From: Gonatopus flavifemur
Taxonomy: Eukaryota; Arthropoda; Insecta; Hymenoptera; Dryinidae
Assembly: GCA_018340375.1 (NCBI GenBank)
Contig: JAFFJZ010000045.1
Span: forward strand, 992,001-1,056,000
Reading direction: 5' to 3'
DNA length: 64,000 bases
In this document: positions 41,409 through 52,845 of the stretch, in pieces
Numbering within the stretch: position 1 is the stretch's first letter
Layout: each line of letters starts with the position of its first letter
Made by a program: the position numbers and the translations under genes
Notes under the pieces: model-generated
Database searches by the model: none
What the model saw: the letters and a program-made list of their open reading frames with translations, nothing else
Told to the model about the DNA's origin: nothing

Positions 41409-43138
41409 CCCTGGTGGAACGAGAATTAGTAGAAAAGTAGTGGAGTAGTAGTTCTAATTGTGCAAAAAAAAAGTAGTGGAAAAGTAGTGGAAAAGTAGTG
41501 AAGGAAAATGCGATTTTCTTGGGCGAAAAAGTACGTGGGAGGTTGAATAAAAGAGGGAAACATAAACCAAAGACTCTCATCTATACATTGAACACATAAT
41601 CAGAGTGATATTCAGTGATTAAGATATTAATTGAGCGATTTTAAAAAAAGATTATTTTTGACGAAAATCAATGCTGCACGCGTATCGGCGTCTAGTAAAG
41701 AGAGGCGTGGTCATATGTACGAAGAGAGGAGAGAAGAGGACTGAGAAGAACGTTGTCCACGTCTTCATCATCTCGACACAGGAGGTAAAAGAAGTAGTGA
41801 GAAAATCGTGGGAGAGGATAGGACGAGTTGTTGGTAGCATTCTCACGTTTTTTACACATTCTAACTATTCTCTGGGTGATCTATGGGGTAATTCTGTACT
41901 GTGAGAGGTATCTGGAATATGTTAGATCATGTGACAATGATTATACATAGATTTCGGATGAATCAGAATGATTTTAATGTCGAAAGTAGTGGAAGAGTCG
42001 CGGATTAGTTGTTGGTGGCATTCTCACGTGTTTTTCACATTCTAACTGTGGGTGATCCATGGAGTATTTCCATACTGTTAGAGCTATCTGGGATATGTTA
42101 GATCATGTGAAAATAATTGTACATGGATTTCGGACAAATCAGCACGATTTAAATGAAGAAAGTAGTGGAAAAGTCGCGGATTAGTTGTTGATGGCATTCT
42201 CAGGTCTTTTTCACTTTCTAACTGTTCTGTGGGTAATCTATGGGGTATTTTTATACTATGAGAGGTATCTGGAATATGTTGAATCATATAAAAATAATTG
42301 TACATGGATTTCGGATGAATCAGAACGATCTAAATGGGACAAGTAGTGAAGAAGTAGTGGAAAAGTCGCGGATGAGTTGTTGGTGGCATCCTCACGTTTT
42401 TTCAACATTCTGTCTGTTCTGTGGGTGATCTATGGGGTATTTTTATACTGTGAGAGGTATCTGGAATATGTTAGATCATGTGAAAATAATTATACAAGGA
42501 TTTCGGATCGATCAGAACGATGTGAATGAGAAAAGTAGTGGAAAAGTATAGGATGACTTATTGCTGGCTCCTTTCCACTGCTTTTCCCATTTCGATTGTT
42601 CTGGTTCATCCAAAATCCTTGTATGTATGATCTGATATATATCCCAGATACTTCACACAGTAAACACATACCTCATAGAATACGCATAGAAGAGTTGGAA
42701 TGAGAAAAAAACGTGAGAATGCCACCAAAAACTCATCCTATACTTTCCCACGACTTTTCCACTACTTCTTTTACCTTCTGTGTCAAGATGATGAAGGCGT
42801 GGTCAACGTTCTCCTCAGTTCTCTTCCCTCCTTTCTTCGTACATATGACCACGCCTCTCTTCACCAGACGCCGATACGCGTGCAGCATTGATTTTCGTCA
42901 AAAATAATCTTTTTTTAAAATCGCTCAATTAACATCTTAATCACTGAATATCACTCTGATTATGTGTTCAATGTATAGATGAGAGTCTTTGGTTTATGTT
43001 TCCCTCTTTTATTCAACCTCCCACGTACTTTTTCGCCCAAGAAAATCGCATTTTCCTTCACTACTTCTCCACTACTTTTCTACTACTTTCCCACCTCTTT
43101 TTTTTGCACAATCAGAACTACATCTTGTTCCACCAGGG
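41409..43138. mobile_element. Fold-back element with CCCTGGTGG ends and internal tandem repeats
   Basis: The arms 41409-41840 and 42700-43138 are near-perfect inverted copies; translating them gives the same frame (MRVFGLCFPLLFNLPRTF), which is only a shadow of the repeat. The tip reads CCCTGGTGGAACGAG on one side and CTTGTTCCACCAGGG on the other. The middle (41816-42560) holds four to five units of about 180 bp, each with GCGGATTAGTTGTTGGTGGC and TATGGGGTATTT. No coding gene. Confidence 0.85.
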
Positions 43139-43177
43139 GAGTTTGGGGGATCATTTTTACAAATGGCATGATTCATA

Positions 43178-43422
43178 CACAGAAAAAAAAGTTGTCTTGA
43201 TTCCATACCAATTGTCTCATATATAACGGAAACAATATTCGTCTTGTCCCAAATACATTTGCTTTGAATCAAGAAATTCGGTTCGAATTTAGGTTTCAAA
43301 TTTCTCTTGAACTGAAACAATATTCTCTTGATTCAGAGGAAACGTATTTAGGAAAAGACAAATATTGCCTCTATTATATGTGAGATAATGGATTTAGCAT
43401 CAAGATCACTTTTTTTTCTGTG
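43178..43422. mobile_element. MITE with CACAGAAAAAA ends, TA duplication
   Basis: CACAGAAAAAAAAGTTGTCT and the complementary ACTTTTTTTTCTGTG are flanked by TA (43176-43177, 43423-43424). The interior repeats GTCTTGATTC-like and AATATTCGTCTTG words. Same family as 7069-7279. Confidence 0.85.
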
Positions 43423-43825
43423 TAATATCATGGAAACGAGCCGAATGCTACAAAAGTAAAGGAGATTCAACAATCTTAACGAATTGTGGGTCATTTTCCG
43501 TGGTTCAAAAGCATTTCACTCGTCATATTATAACTCAGTTCAGCAGTTTTTGATGTATTGAGGTATATTTGAAAAATATAAACCTGAATATCTGAAAATA
43601 ATTGGGAGGATTGTGAATCACACGCGTGAAATATCGGAAAGTCTTGAGTATGGAGGTATTTTTGAAATTTGACAACTTTCAAGTACTTGCGCACTACCTA
43701 AACATCAATTGAATCAGCTCATCTTGTGTACACGCTCTTTTCACGTGACATAACAAGTTTTCTCAGGTATTGCTATATAAAATCTCGAATGTCAGTTTTT
43801 TCGACCCACCCCAGTGAATAACCCT

Positions 43826-44817
43826 GTTGAAAAGAACTCCTAATTTCTGATATAAACACATTTGACAATGTATCAGATTTTATAAGATTAAATAAGTCAT
43901 ATAAGAACTCAAAAAACGGCACATATGACTATTCATGAGAAACTATGAGAATAAATGTGTTTTAAAGAGATTATAAGTATATAATCGAGGAATCTCATAA
44001 GTAAGTAATAGGTGAGTTCATATTTCCTTAAGTGGTTTTAGAATTTATGGAAAATAATAGACATTACTTGTAAGCTCATATCATGTTTTTATCAGAAATT
44101 TCAATGAATAGTGGTTTATATCTGTAAGGACCAGTGCAAATGAGATTTGATCATGTAAGTAATTCCAACCAACTTCCCCGTATAAGTTTTGGTTTGATTT
44201 TTTCACGTAACGACTTTATATGTTTTCATCAGTACAGTCTCATAATGGCACGTATGAGTTTTCATCCGTGAAATCTGATAAGAATTCATTTTTCTCAATG
44301 AGCTTTGTCAAATATTATTTGAGTCACCTCTTTACAAGAAACAATGTGATAATTCGATGACAAATACCGCATATGGTCACATAAAAACTAATTTATATAC
44401 AATATAATAATTGGATTTGAACATATCAGAATTTGTGTGTATAAATTATAGTAGTTTTTATGAGGTTTTTCCCAAATAGCACACTCACTCCATCAGAATC
44501 CCAATGAATATGTTTTATGACATGCAGTGTGTTGAAGGAAATTAACGAAACAAAGTTTTATATAAGAAAGTATAAGAATATTCTCATCTGAGGATATTGT
44601 GCATCGATGACAATGTAGATGCTCCAGCTATTATTATGACTTGATCATCTGGATGATTAATTTCTCCTAAAGGAACATTATAAACTATCAACAGATATGA
44701 TATTGTTCTTTGATGAATAATCAATTTTCTTTGGGAGGAATAGATTATAATTATATGCAATCAAATTCAATTTCGTTGTATTTAAATACATACAAGATGA
44801 TATCAACGCTGAGACTC
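43826..44817. mobile_element. Partial relative of the CCCTGTTGAAAA element
   Basis: It begins CCCTGTTGAAAAGAACTCCT like 46676 and continues with TCATAAG/CTTATGA-rich sequence typical of that family. No matching right end was found before the next element at 44820. Confidence 0.45.
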
Positions 44818-44819
44818 TA

Positions 44820-45055
44820 CCTTGGTGCATGGAAATTCCAATTTTGAGAGGTTTTCAGGGATGCTCAGAATATTTTCAGAGATTTTCAGAATTTTTCTGA
44901 ATTTTATAAAGACTTACAGGAGCCTTCCGAAGTAGCTGACCAGATGATCAGATCAGCTACTTCGGAAGGCTCCACAGCGATTTACAGAGAATGTTCGAAT
45001 TTTGAGAGTTTCTCAGAGATTCTCAGAAATTCTCAGAGAAATATTTCCACCAGGG
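44820..45055. mobile_element. MITE with CCYTGGTG ends containing a perfect hairpin
   Basis: The ends CCTTGGTGCATGGAAATTCC and AATATTTCCACCAGGG pair imperfectly, with TA on both sides (44818-44819, 45056-45057). The inner arms carry TTCAGAG/CTCTGAA repeats. The centre holds the hairpin at 44919-44973. Confidence 0.7.
44919..44973. repeat. Perfect 21-bp stem hairpin
   Basis: GGAGCCTTCCGAAGTAGCTG plus A pairs exactly with its complement after a 13-base loop. A diverged copy of the same hairpin is at 54781-54836. Confidence 0.95.
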
Positions 45056-45168
45056 TAGCCAAATCTTTTCAGTAAGATTACGAGAATATGCTCCCTTTTG
45101 TTTTTGAAGAATCTTCACGGAAATAATTGATTGTCCATAGAATTGCGGTACAAGAAGATGTTTGTCAA

Positions 45169-45252
45169 CCCTGCGTGTGTATACTGGATTTTTTGGAGAA
45201 CGTGACTCAGTGTACACACCGTGTCTTGAAAAACAAGTGTACACACGCAGGG
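45169..45252. mobile_element. 84-bp piggyBac-type MITE
   Basis: The ends CCCTGCGTGTGTA and TACACACGCAGGG are followed on the right by TTAA (45253-45256) and preceded by TCAA, one base from TTAA. Short inner repeat GTGTACAC. It is probably a minimal internally deleted copy. Confidence 0.65.
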
Positions 45253-45783
45253 TTAAATATTGGATAAAAATTCTCCTCATCTTATCTAAGTGATTTGGCC
45301 AGACTGCCTAAACTCATCTTATGAAATCATGTTCAATATTGGGTACATACGTTAAATTGATAATTTTTAGAACATAAAAAAAATTGATTGAGCTTGGAGT
45401 ACAATAACATTTCATGTATTTCATTTCTTGAATATCTGTGTATTATCATGTCTCAATTTGGGATGTGTGGTGTTCGGCAATATTATAGATCTTTTCCTTT
45501 TCTCAATGATTTCTTTGTATAATGCTTCCTTAGAATAACAAAACAAAACCGATCTATTTATAACCTCCGGTACCAGGAACAATGGGGAAGGTACCCTCTC
45601 TTCTTGAAATTCCTTCTCCCATATGAAGCTAAAACATACATGTACTCAACACGTGCACACAACGAGGGCATGCGCAACTGAAAGCAGTGTAGGAACGTTG
45701 TAGAGGGGGAAGTGTCGTTGCGAAGCGAAGCGAAGCGTGCGTAGCGCCCGCTACCACATGACCAATTCAGCCACGCCGGGTTC

Positions 45784-45952
45784 AGTTACGAGCAGTGGAA
45801 CATGTTTGCGTACGTCCGCTTTGAGAAAACCAAAAAGTTCAACGTAGTTAAAATCGCGGACTTAAAGAAATTCAATCCGAACAATTTGAAAAAGATTTAT
45901 AAATTAAAAACGGTCAACGGGGTCGAGAGAGCAGTTGTAGTTGCAGTTGGAG
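45784..45952 (+). CDS. Possible first exon of an unidentified gene with its promoter
   Basis: The initiator TTCAGTT places a start site at A45784, only 18 bases before the ATG at 45802. The upstream 150 bases are GC-rich with CG-containing words (GCGAAGCGAAGCGAAGCG). The ORF reads MFAYVRFEKTKKFNVVKIAD and continues LKKFNPNNLKKIYKLKT up to a good donor G|GTGAGAAC at 45953, giving a phase-1 exon of 50 codons. The N-terminal FAYVRF style resembles the start of insect BEN-domain proteins, but this is weak. Codon usage differs from the AT-rich surroundings. No second exon was recognised downstream, so it may be a live gene with a long intron or a stranded fragment. Confidence 0.45.
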
Positions 45953-45959
45953 GTGAGAA

Positions 45960-46675
45960 CGAGAATTCTAACTTCGAATGCCTTCAATTTTACAGGATGT
46001 TTTTGAAGTCGTTTTTACAATATACATATATAATACATGGGAATCTCATGGAGTGTAATAAGTTGATGGATACTATAAAAACATTGATATAAAATTGCAC
46101 AACATATCATTGATAGTATTTCATGTAATCATATATAATGGAGGTTTACATACATTCTTTTACAGTATACATAAACCGATTACACTTTATGAGATTTTAC
46201 AAGAGGCGATAGAATCCTTTACTAGACTGTATAAGTCTTGATGAGTTTTCATCATTCTATATATGGTTTTTGTCCTACAACTAACGGGTTTTCATGATTC
46301 CATATAGGAATCTGAAAATATTATCAGAACTTCCCCAAAGTCTCATAAACTCAAATTGATTTGGATTATTTCTAGGAGAAGAACCGAATAAAATCTAGTA
46401 CACGGACTTGACTGTATAAGGCTTCATGAGATTTTGCAATTAACTCTGATTGAATCTTATAAGGTTCTTGTACAAATTTGACTCTCTCATATGAAATCAT
46501 AAACACCTGTCACTTCTAAGACAGAGGAACCCGCACATAGACTGATGGAAACTTTTCAAAATTTATATAAACTTGTAAGATTCATGCCTTAGAATGTACG
46601 GAACTTCTTCAACAAGGAGAAATGAGATATAGAAGATTCTATCGCCTCATGTCAAATCTCATGAAGCGTAATCAT
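45960..46675. other. TCATAAG/CTTATGA-rich spacer, repeated at 47375-47840
   Basis: 46288-46340 and 47382-47430 share GATTCCATATAGGAATCTGA and AATATTATCAGAACTTCCC. Weaker similarity extends over about 350 bp in the same order. No gene. Confidence 0.55.
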
Positions 46676-48059
46676 CCCTGTTGAAAAGGTCTGATGAATT
46701 CTGATAAAAACACATATATATCAGAAAACATGCGGTTTCTGTCATCGAATTTTCTCATAGATGCATATAAAATGAAAATCAGTGATTTCTTATACACTCT
46801 GATATCGGTATGAAATCATTTTCAGTAATTGAATGAGTATAAACTCGAATTCATAAGACGATTCATAACTGTACGAGTTTTTATCAGCATTGTCAGATAT
46901 CCATTATTGTATGTGTAAATAATGGTTTTTGCCCATAAAGCTTATCGACGAATATTTCAAATATTTATAGGCTTTGATCAGCATTATCTTACATGCATTC
47001 AAATGTAAAAATGTTCGTTTTATACACCAATTCAGAATGATCAATTTATATCAGCATTGAGTTGCGATATCTGCATATAAATTGTATTAGAAAATGTTAG
47101 CCGTTTCATGCTAGATGTTTCCTGTTTGAATTAGAATTATAAATGATATTCTCAGTGTGCATATAACTTTTCCATCAACATGCATCCCCGGGTTCATATT
47201 TGTTTCTCTAAGTGATGTCATTATAAGAATTACATGTGAAACTATTTGCTGTTCCAGATAAAATGTATATTTCAAGGCATATACCATTGCATATGATCTC
47301 ATTAGCATTATTATTATTTCATTAGCCTATGAGTTTATATTAGTAGAATCTCTATGTAAATCACATGTGAAAGTGTTCACAGGGTTTTTATGATTCCATA
47401 TAGGAATCTGAAAATATTATCAGAACTTCCCGTAGGAAAGTTTCCTTGTTTTTTCCCTGTTCTTCACATGGAAAATTTCGGTATTTTCTGCACGATTTTC
47501 CCTGTTGTTTCCCTATTTTTTCCATGGTTTTTTCCTATTTTTTCATGTTCTTCCCTTATTTTTCCATGCTTTTTCCCTGTTTTATCCATGTTTGTATCTC
47601 AAGGTCTCATAATTCGAATGAATTTTAGTGATTTCTGGGATAGAAACCGCATGAAATCCAATATCCACACTTGACTTTATGAGGTTCTATGAGTTCTCGC
47701 AAATCTCTGATGGAATCTTCTGAAGGTTTTATACGATTTTTGCATTCTTATATTCAGGACGGAAAGCACATACGGACTAACAACCATTTTTTTTTTAATT
47801 TATATCAACTCATGAGATTTATACATGAAAATGTATGGAGCTTTTTCAATATGATGCTTCTTTCTATCCCTGAAGAGCATCCTGAAGTTCCTAGGAATTT
47901 CAAATAAGTAATACTGAAGAATGATTAGGTTAATGCACCTTCTTCATGATTCAAAGAAGATGAACCAACTAATTATTCTTCGTTTTATTCAATCATTTTC
48001 GAGAGAAGTGGGGAGAGAAATGTGGAATTTCTTGGTACTTCGAAATGTCCTTGGGAACA

Positions 48060-48252
48060 TACTAGTGCTGCGTTAGGAGTCAAATCGTTTATTCCAAACT
48101 GTTAAAAAATGACTCAATAAAATCAAAATATCGCTCTGTACAGCAATTCTCTAGAGCATGCAGAATTGCTCTACGAAGCGATATGTTGATTCCATTTTAT
48201 CATTTTTCCATGGTTTGGAATAAGCGATTTGACTCCTACCACGGCGCTAGTA
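48060..48252. mobile_element. MITE with about 37-bp inverted repeats
   Basis: TACTAGTGCTGCGTTAGGAG pairs with CTCCTACCACGGCGCTAGTA. Next inward GTCAAATCGTTTATTCCAAA pairs with GTTTGGAATAAGCGATTTGA. The centre has a palindrome around AGAATTGCTCTA. Confidence 0.8.
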
Positions 48253-48261
48253 CCCCCTTAA

Positions 48262-48474
48262 CACTAGGACCGCCGATGGGACATTTTTGTCACAAATTTT
48301 GAATTACCATAGTTTCTATAATTTTTTCAAAGTGAAAAATCGTTTGGTCACTCTCAATATTTGGAGAATAGATCCACGTTCGAGATCAATGTAGGATCCT
48401 CAGGTTTACAGTTTCTGGAAAGTATAGGGATTCGAAATTTGGAATGAGACAAAAATGTCCCGGCGGTTTTGGTG
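48262..48474. mobile_element. piggyBac-type MITE with TTAA duplication
   Basis: The ends CACTAGGACCGCCGATGGGA and TCCCGGCGGTTTTGGTG pair, then ATTTTTGTC with GACAAAAAT. TTAA flanks both sides (48258-48261, 48475-48478). 213 bp, non-coding. Confidence 0.85.
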
Positions 48475-48972
48475 TTAAGAGTGTTGGAAATGTTTGAACA
48501 GGTTCGGAAAGAAACAGGAACCAAAACCACCACCAAACGGGGAGAAACGGTTTTTCCTGTCCATTTTGTTGCGGTTTTTGTCCCTGTTCCTGTCCCTGTT
48601 TCGTTCTAAACTTGTCCGAACACTTTCCAACACTTTCAGCAGGGATGTTTTCATATATAGGATGCCCTATCGAAAATATCGAGAACGTTCGAAAAAATTC
48701 GGAAAGAGTGGGACAAAAACTGTCACAAAGCTGAAACGAACGACTGCTTTTCCCGTTTCGTTACGATTTTGATCCCGGTTTTTTTGTGACATTTTTAGCA
48801 GGGTTCGGAATATTACTCTGTCAAAAATATGACCCTGACAATGTGATTTCCGTTGAATATAATTTTTCGATTCTACTGCATCCTTTTCAATTGAAGAATT
48901 TAGCACACAGTGAAGATGTGATTTCATTTGAGTCTACTAATATTTTCACACGTAATATGTATGGAAATACCG

Positions 48973-49119
48973 CCCAGATAGCATTTTGGAGCTCTCCCCT
49001 AGGCTCGCGTGCAGTTTGCATGCAGAAGCTGATCCAGATGCGTCGCTTTTTGAGCGGACTCGCAAGTTGCATGCGAAAACTCATTAAGATGCAGATGCGT
49101 TCAGAGCATGTTATCTGGG
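48973..49119. mobile_element. MITE with CCCAGATAGCAT ends
   Basis: CCCAGATAGCATTTTGGAGC faces GAGCATGTTATCTGGG. The interior has GCATGCAGAAGCTGATCCAG and GCATGCGAAAACTCATTAAG in direct repetition. It shares its tip with the AACGTTC family but not the AACGTTC words. Confidence 0.7.
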
Positions 49120-49137
49120 TAATAGGAGGAACGAATA

Positions 49138-49404
49138 CCCTAGTGGAAATAATCTCATAATTCCTCATGATTTCTCATAAAGTCCCACCCAGACAGCACA
49201 ACGTGCCACTGGAATGTTTATGGAAGGTTTATAGAACGTGGGAGAGGTTTTCTCAACGTTCAGAAAACGTCCCAGAGACACATTGTGCTGTTAGGGCAAT
49301 TCCTGGAGAAGTTATGAGAAAATTCTGATAAATTCTCATGAAATCTCATAATGTGTCTAGGAATTGAGACTTTATGAGAAATAATGAGATCGTTTTCGCC
49401 AGGG
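49138..49404. mobile_element. MITE with CCCTRGYG ends, TA duplication, host of another MITE
   Basis: CCCTAGTGGAAATAATCTCA faces TGAGATCGTTTTCGCCAGGG. TA flanks both sides (49136-49137, 49405-49406). The arms contain TTTCTCATAAAGTC and complement. An AACGTTC-family MITE sits inside at 49188-49296. Confidence 0.7.
49188..49296. mobile_element. Short AACGTTC-family MITE
   Basis: The ends CCCAGACAGCACAA and TTGTGCTGTTAGGG pair, with GAACGTGGG, CAACGTTCAG and AAAACGTCCC inside. 109 bp. Confidence 0.75.
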
Positions 49405-50840
49405 TATAAATCAAGCAACATACTATATTGATTGATGGAGAAATTATGTGCACATACACGCGTTGAGAAGTATATTGTCCTTGGAACGGCAAATGGTTGC
49501 ACAGGTAATTTATATACGGATTCTGCCAATACAATCAAATATAAATACTTGGACACATATTGATCGATAAAGCAATTATACACACATTTGGAGACGTCAT
49601 GGATAATACTGATTGAAACATATATAAAAGTACATATGGCGAGAAACAAATTTTGTTCCAAAAAGCGAATAATTTCACATGTGATTTACATAGAGATTCT
49701 ACTAATATAAACTAATAGGAATATTCCAATCAGCTGTCATCGATGAAACAATTGCAAACACATTCAAATCATGTCAGATAATGCTAACGAAATCATATGC
49801 AATGGTATATGCCTTGAAATATACATTTTATGTGGAACAGCAAATAGTTTCACATGTAATTCTTATAATGACATTACTTAGAGAAACAAATATGAACCCG
49901 GGGATGCATGTTGATGGAAAAGTTATATCCACACTGAGAATATAATTTATAATTCTAATTCAAACAGGAAACATCTAGCATGAAACGGCTAACATTTTCC
50001 AATACAATTTATATGCAGATATCGCAAATCAATGCTGACATAAATTGATCATTTTGAATTGGTGTATAAAACGAACATTTTTACATTTGAATGCATGTAA
50101 GATAATGCTGGTCAAAGCCTATAAATATTTGAAATATTCGTCGATAAGCTTTATGGGCAAAAACCATTATTCACTCATACAATAATGCATATCTGACAAT
50201 GCTGATGAAAACTCGTACAGTTATGAATCGTCTTATGGATTCGAGTTTATACTCATTCAATTACTGGAAATGATTTCATACCGATATCAGAGTGTATGAG
50301 AAATCACTGATTTTCATTTTATATGTATCTATGAGAAAATTCGATGACAGAAACCGCATGTTTTCTGATATACAGGGTGTCCCATTTTAATTTTTATATC
50401 AGAATACCTCAAAAACGAGGAGTTCTGGAGGGAAATGTTTCGAACAAAAGTTGTGAGATTCCGAGGGAGACATCTGATGGTGACCTGGACTTTGACCTCG
50501 GATCTCAAGTTCAAGGTCATTCAGAGGTCAACTTTCGTTTTCTGAACGGAATCCCCTATTTTTGATTACAGATTCAGATTTGATGTTGAAAAACAAGAAA
50601 CTTTTGTCTGAATCATTTTTCCGAATTCTGCACAAATGGCGCTCTAAACGATAAAAAATGAGTTTTATGAAACACTCGTATTGCTCTCTGTGTAAAATGA
50701 CATTTAACTCTACAGTGTTTTTTTTCAGCTTCTGAGGATTACCGTCGCCGTTGGAGTTACCCAATGTGCACCACGAGAGGGTTTAGCGATCAGATTTTGC
50801 ACATCTTTGTGGCCTTAAGAAGGGCCGATTGTCTGCACTG

Positions 50841-51013
50841 CTCTCTAAATACGGAAGAGTGGAAATTCCACTCGGACGGAAAGATAGGATCCCTTCTGGC
50901 TGCCTAAAGAGTGAATTCCCACTCCAACAGAATGAAATTCCACTCTTTAGGCAGTCAGAAGGGACCCTGTCTTTCTGTTCGAGTGGAATTTCCACTCTTC
51001 CGTATTTAAAGAG
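50841..51013. mobile_element. Palindromic insert within the DD41D element
   Basis: CTCTAAATACGGAAGAGTGG faces CCACTCTTCCGTATTTAAAG. An inner inverted pair is CTGGCTGCCTAAAGAGTG and CACTCTTTAGGCAGTCAG. It lies between the transposase stop and the inverted repeat. Confidence 0.75.
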
Positions 51014-51110
51014 TGTAGAGGTGTGTATTTTTTCACGAAAAACGCTCTGCAATATGTATGAAAATTCACCGTATCAAATGTTCGATATTTGCACCGTTGA
51101 CCTGTTGGCA

Positions 51111-52115
51111 TCACCTAATTCGTCTCTGGAAATGTGGTTCTAACGACAAAAGCACATGACGTGGAATTGTTCGGCAGACAGTTCGTATTCGGAGTTCCAT
51201 GTCATCTCTGGTCGTTGGTGGTCTTTCATAAACTACATCTTTGATGAAACCCCATGAGTAAAAATCCAAAGGGGTAAGATCCGGAGACCTAGCCGGCCAG
51301 GCAATGTATCCACCGCGACCAATCCATCTCTGTGGGTAAGATGTGTTTAAGAAATTTCTGACAATTGTAGCGTTATGAGGTGGTGCCCCATCATATTGAA
51401 GCCACATCCTGTTCCGTGTGTAGAGATCAACATCTTCCAACATCGTTGGTAATTCGTCCCGAATCAATTGCAGATAATTTTCCTTCCTATCAGTATGTTC
51501 GAAGAAATAAGGACCAATGATCTGACCATTCGAAATCCCACACCACACATTCAGAGTCCAGCGATGTTGATTGTCAACTTGTCGATGCCATCTGGGATTT
51601 TCCATTGACCAATAATGACAATTATGTCTGTTCATAACACCGTTACCGCGAAATGTTGCCTCATCACTAAACATCACGTAATTGAAAAAACCAGGTGGTT
51701 GCTCCGAGGCCCATTGACCTAATTTAACCCTACGTCTAAGATCATCTTCACTTAATGCTTGCACCAATGTAATGTGGTAAGGATGATACTTACCAGATTT
51801 TAGTATGCGGTGTGCCGTTGATCTTCGGATCCCTAATTGGTGCTCGATTCGTCTGGTACTGATGTGAGGATTCAGGTGCATCATTCCTTAAACGGCTACT
51901 GAGCGTGCATCCATACGATTTCCATCATACCGCCTTCTGACTCGTCGGGTATTCATTCTTCTAATCCGTCTTTTTATTGAGCGTATCACCTGAAGTGCAG
52001 GCTGGCATCTATTTGGATACCTCTCTCCATACAATCTTGATGCTGCAGCGTAATTACGTCGACATTCTTCTAGTATCAGAAGAATATCAAGTATTTCACC
52101 CCAAGGATAATCCAT
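51111..52115 (-). pseudogene. DD41D transposase with a single in-frame TAA
   Basis: The reading frame starts at the ATG at 52115 (MDYPWGEILDILLILEECRR) and continues to 51111 in one frame, broken only by TAA at 51888-51890, about residue 76. The first part is the DNA-binding domain (SRLYGERYPNRCQP). The second holds the aspartates in FSDEATF, QYDGAPPHN and TPLDFYSWGFIKD, again with 41 residues between the last two. HYWSMENPRWHRQV and NVWCGI match the intact relative at 37595. Apart from the nonsense codon everything needed is present, so inactivation looks recent. Its termini and protein differ clearly from the first element, so it is a separate subfamily. Confidence 0.9.
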
Positions 52116-52845
52116 GGTATTGAGAAAAGAAAAGAACCCAGAAAAGAAAAGAATTGAGAAAAGAATTTGTGAATGAATACAGGATATTAAACATTTCGTT
52201 TCACTTATGTTTGTAAACAATGCTCTAGTACAACTTTTCTTGTTCATGATAAACACAAGTATTGTTGTGTACTTGTGTACATAATACATTTGGCAACAAT
52301 TCGCAGTAACGGTACTACGAATAGACATAATTGTCAATATTGGTCGATGGAAAATCCCAGGGCCACAAAGATATGCAAGATCTGATCGCTAAACCTCCTC
52401 GTGGCGCACATTGGGTAACTCTAATGGCGACGGTAATCCTCAGAAGCTGAAAAAAAACATTGTAGAGTTAAATGTCGTTTTACACAGAAAGCAATACGAG
52501 TGTTTCATCGAACTCATTTTTTATCGATTAGAGCGCCATCTGTGTGGAATTCGGAAAAATGATTCAGACAAAAGTTTCTTGTTTTTCAACGTCAAATCTG
52601 AATCTGCAGTCAAAAATAGGGAATTCCATCTAAAAAACGAGAGTTGACCTCTGAATGACCTTGAACTTGAGATCCGAGGTAAAAGTCAAGGTCACCATCA
52701 GATGTCCCCCTCGGAATCTCACAACTTTTCTTCAAAACATTTTCCTCCAGAACTCCTCGTTTTTGAGTTATTCCGATAAAAAAATTAAAATAGGACACCC
52801 TGTATATGTGTTTCTATCAGAATTTATCAGACCTTTTCAACAGGG

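Larger units (their letters stand above)
50373..52802 (-). mobile_element. Second DD41D (rosa-like) element, subfamily 2
   Basis: The ends CAGGGTGTCCCATTTTAATT and the complementary AGGACACCCTG are flanked by TA (50371-50372, 52803-52804). The long inverted repeats of about 390 bp share ACTCCTCGTTTTTGA, TCCCCCTCGGAATCTCACAA and an inner block around GAGCGCCAT. It is inserted in the right arm of the 46676-52845 palindrome. It carries a MITE-like palindrome (50841-51013) and a nonsense-interrupted transposase. Confidence 0.92.
46676..52845. mobile_element. 6.2-kb palindromic element with CCCTGTTGAAAA ends
   Basis: The left arm 46676-47360 and the right arm 49680-50372 are inverted copies over about 680 bp (GCCATTTTCATTTT-type AT sequence with GATATCAGAGTGTAT and ATGCATCCCCGGGTTCATAT). 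The right arm is cut by a DD41D transposon and resumes at 52803 to finish ...ACCTTTTCAACAGGG. The tips CCCTGTTGAAAAGGTCTGAT match. The interior contains further MITEs and no gene. Excluding the insertion it is about 3.7 kb. Confidence 0.85.

Noticed and set aside
41392..43200. Matching 62-73 aa frames in both arms as a duplicated small gene
   Set aside because: They are translations of the same inverted repeat and have no start context or similarity to proteins.
45784..45815. A DPE for the 45784 initiator
   Set aside because: Positions +28 to +32 read TACGT, which does not fit RGWYV.
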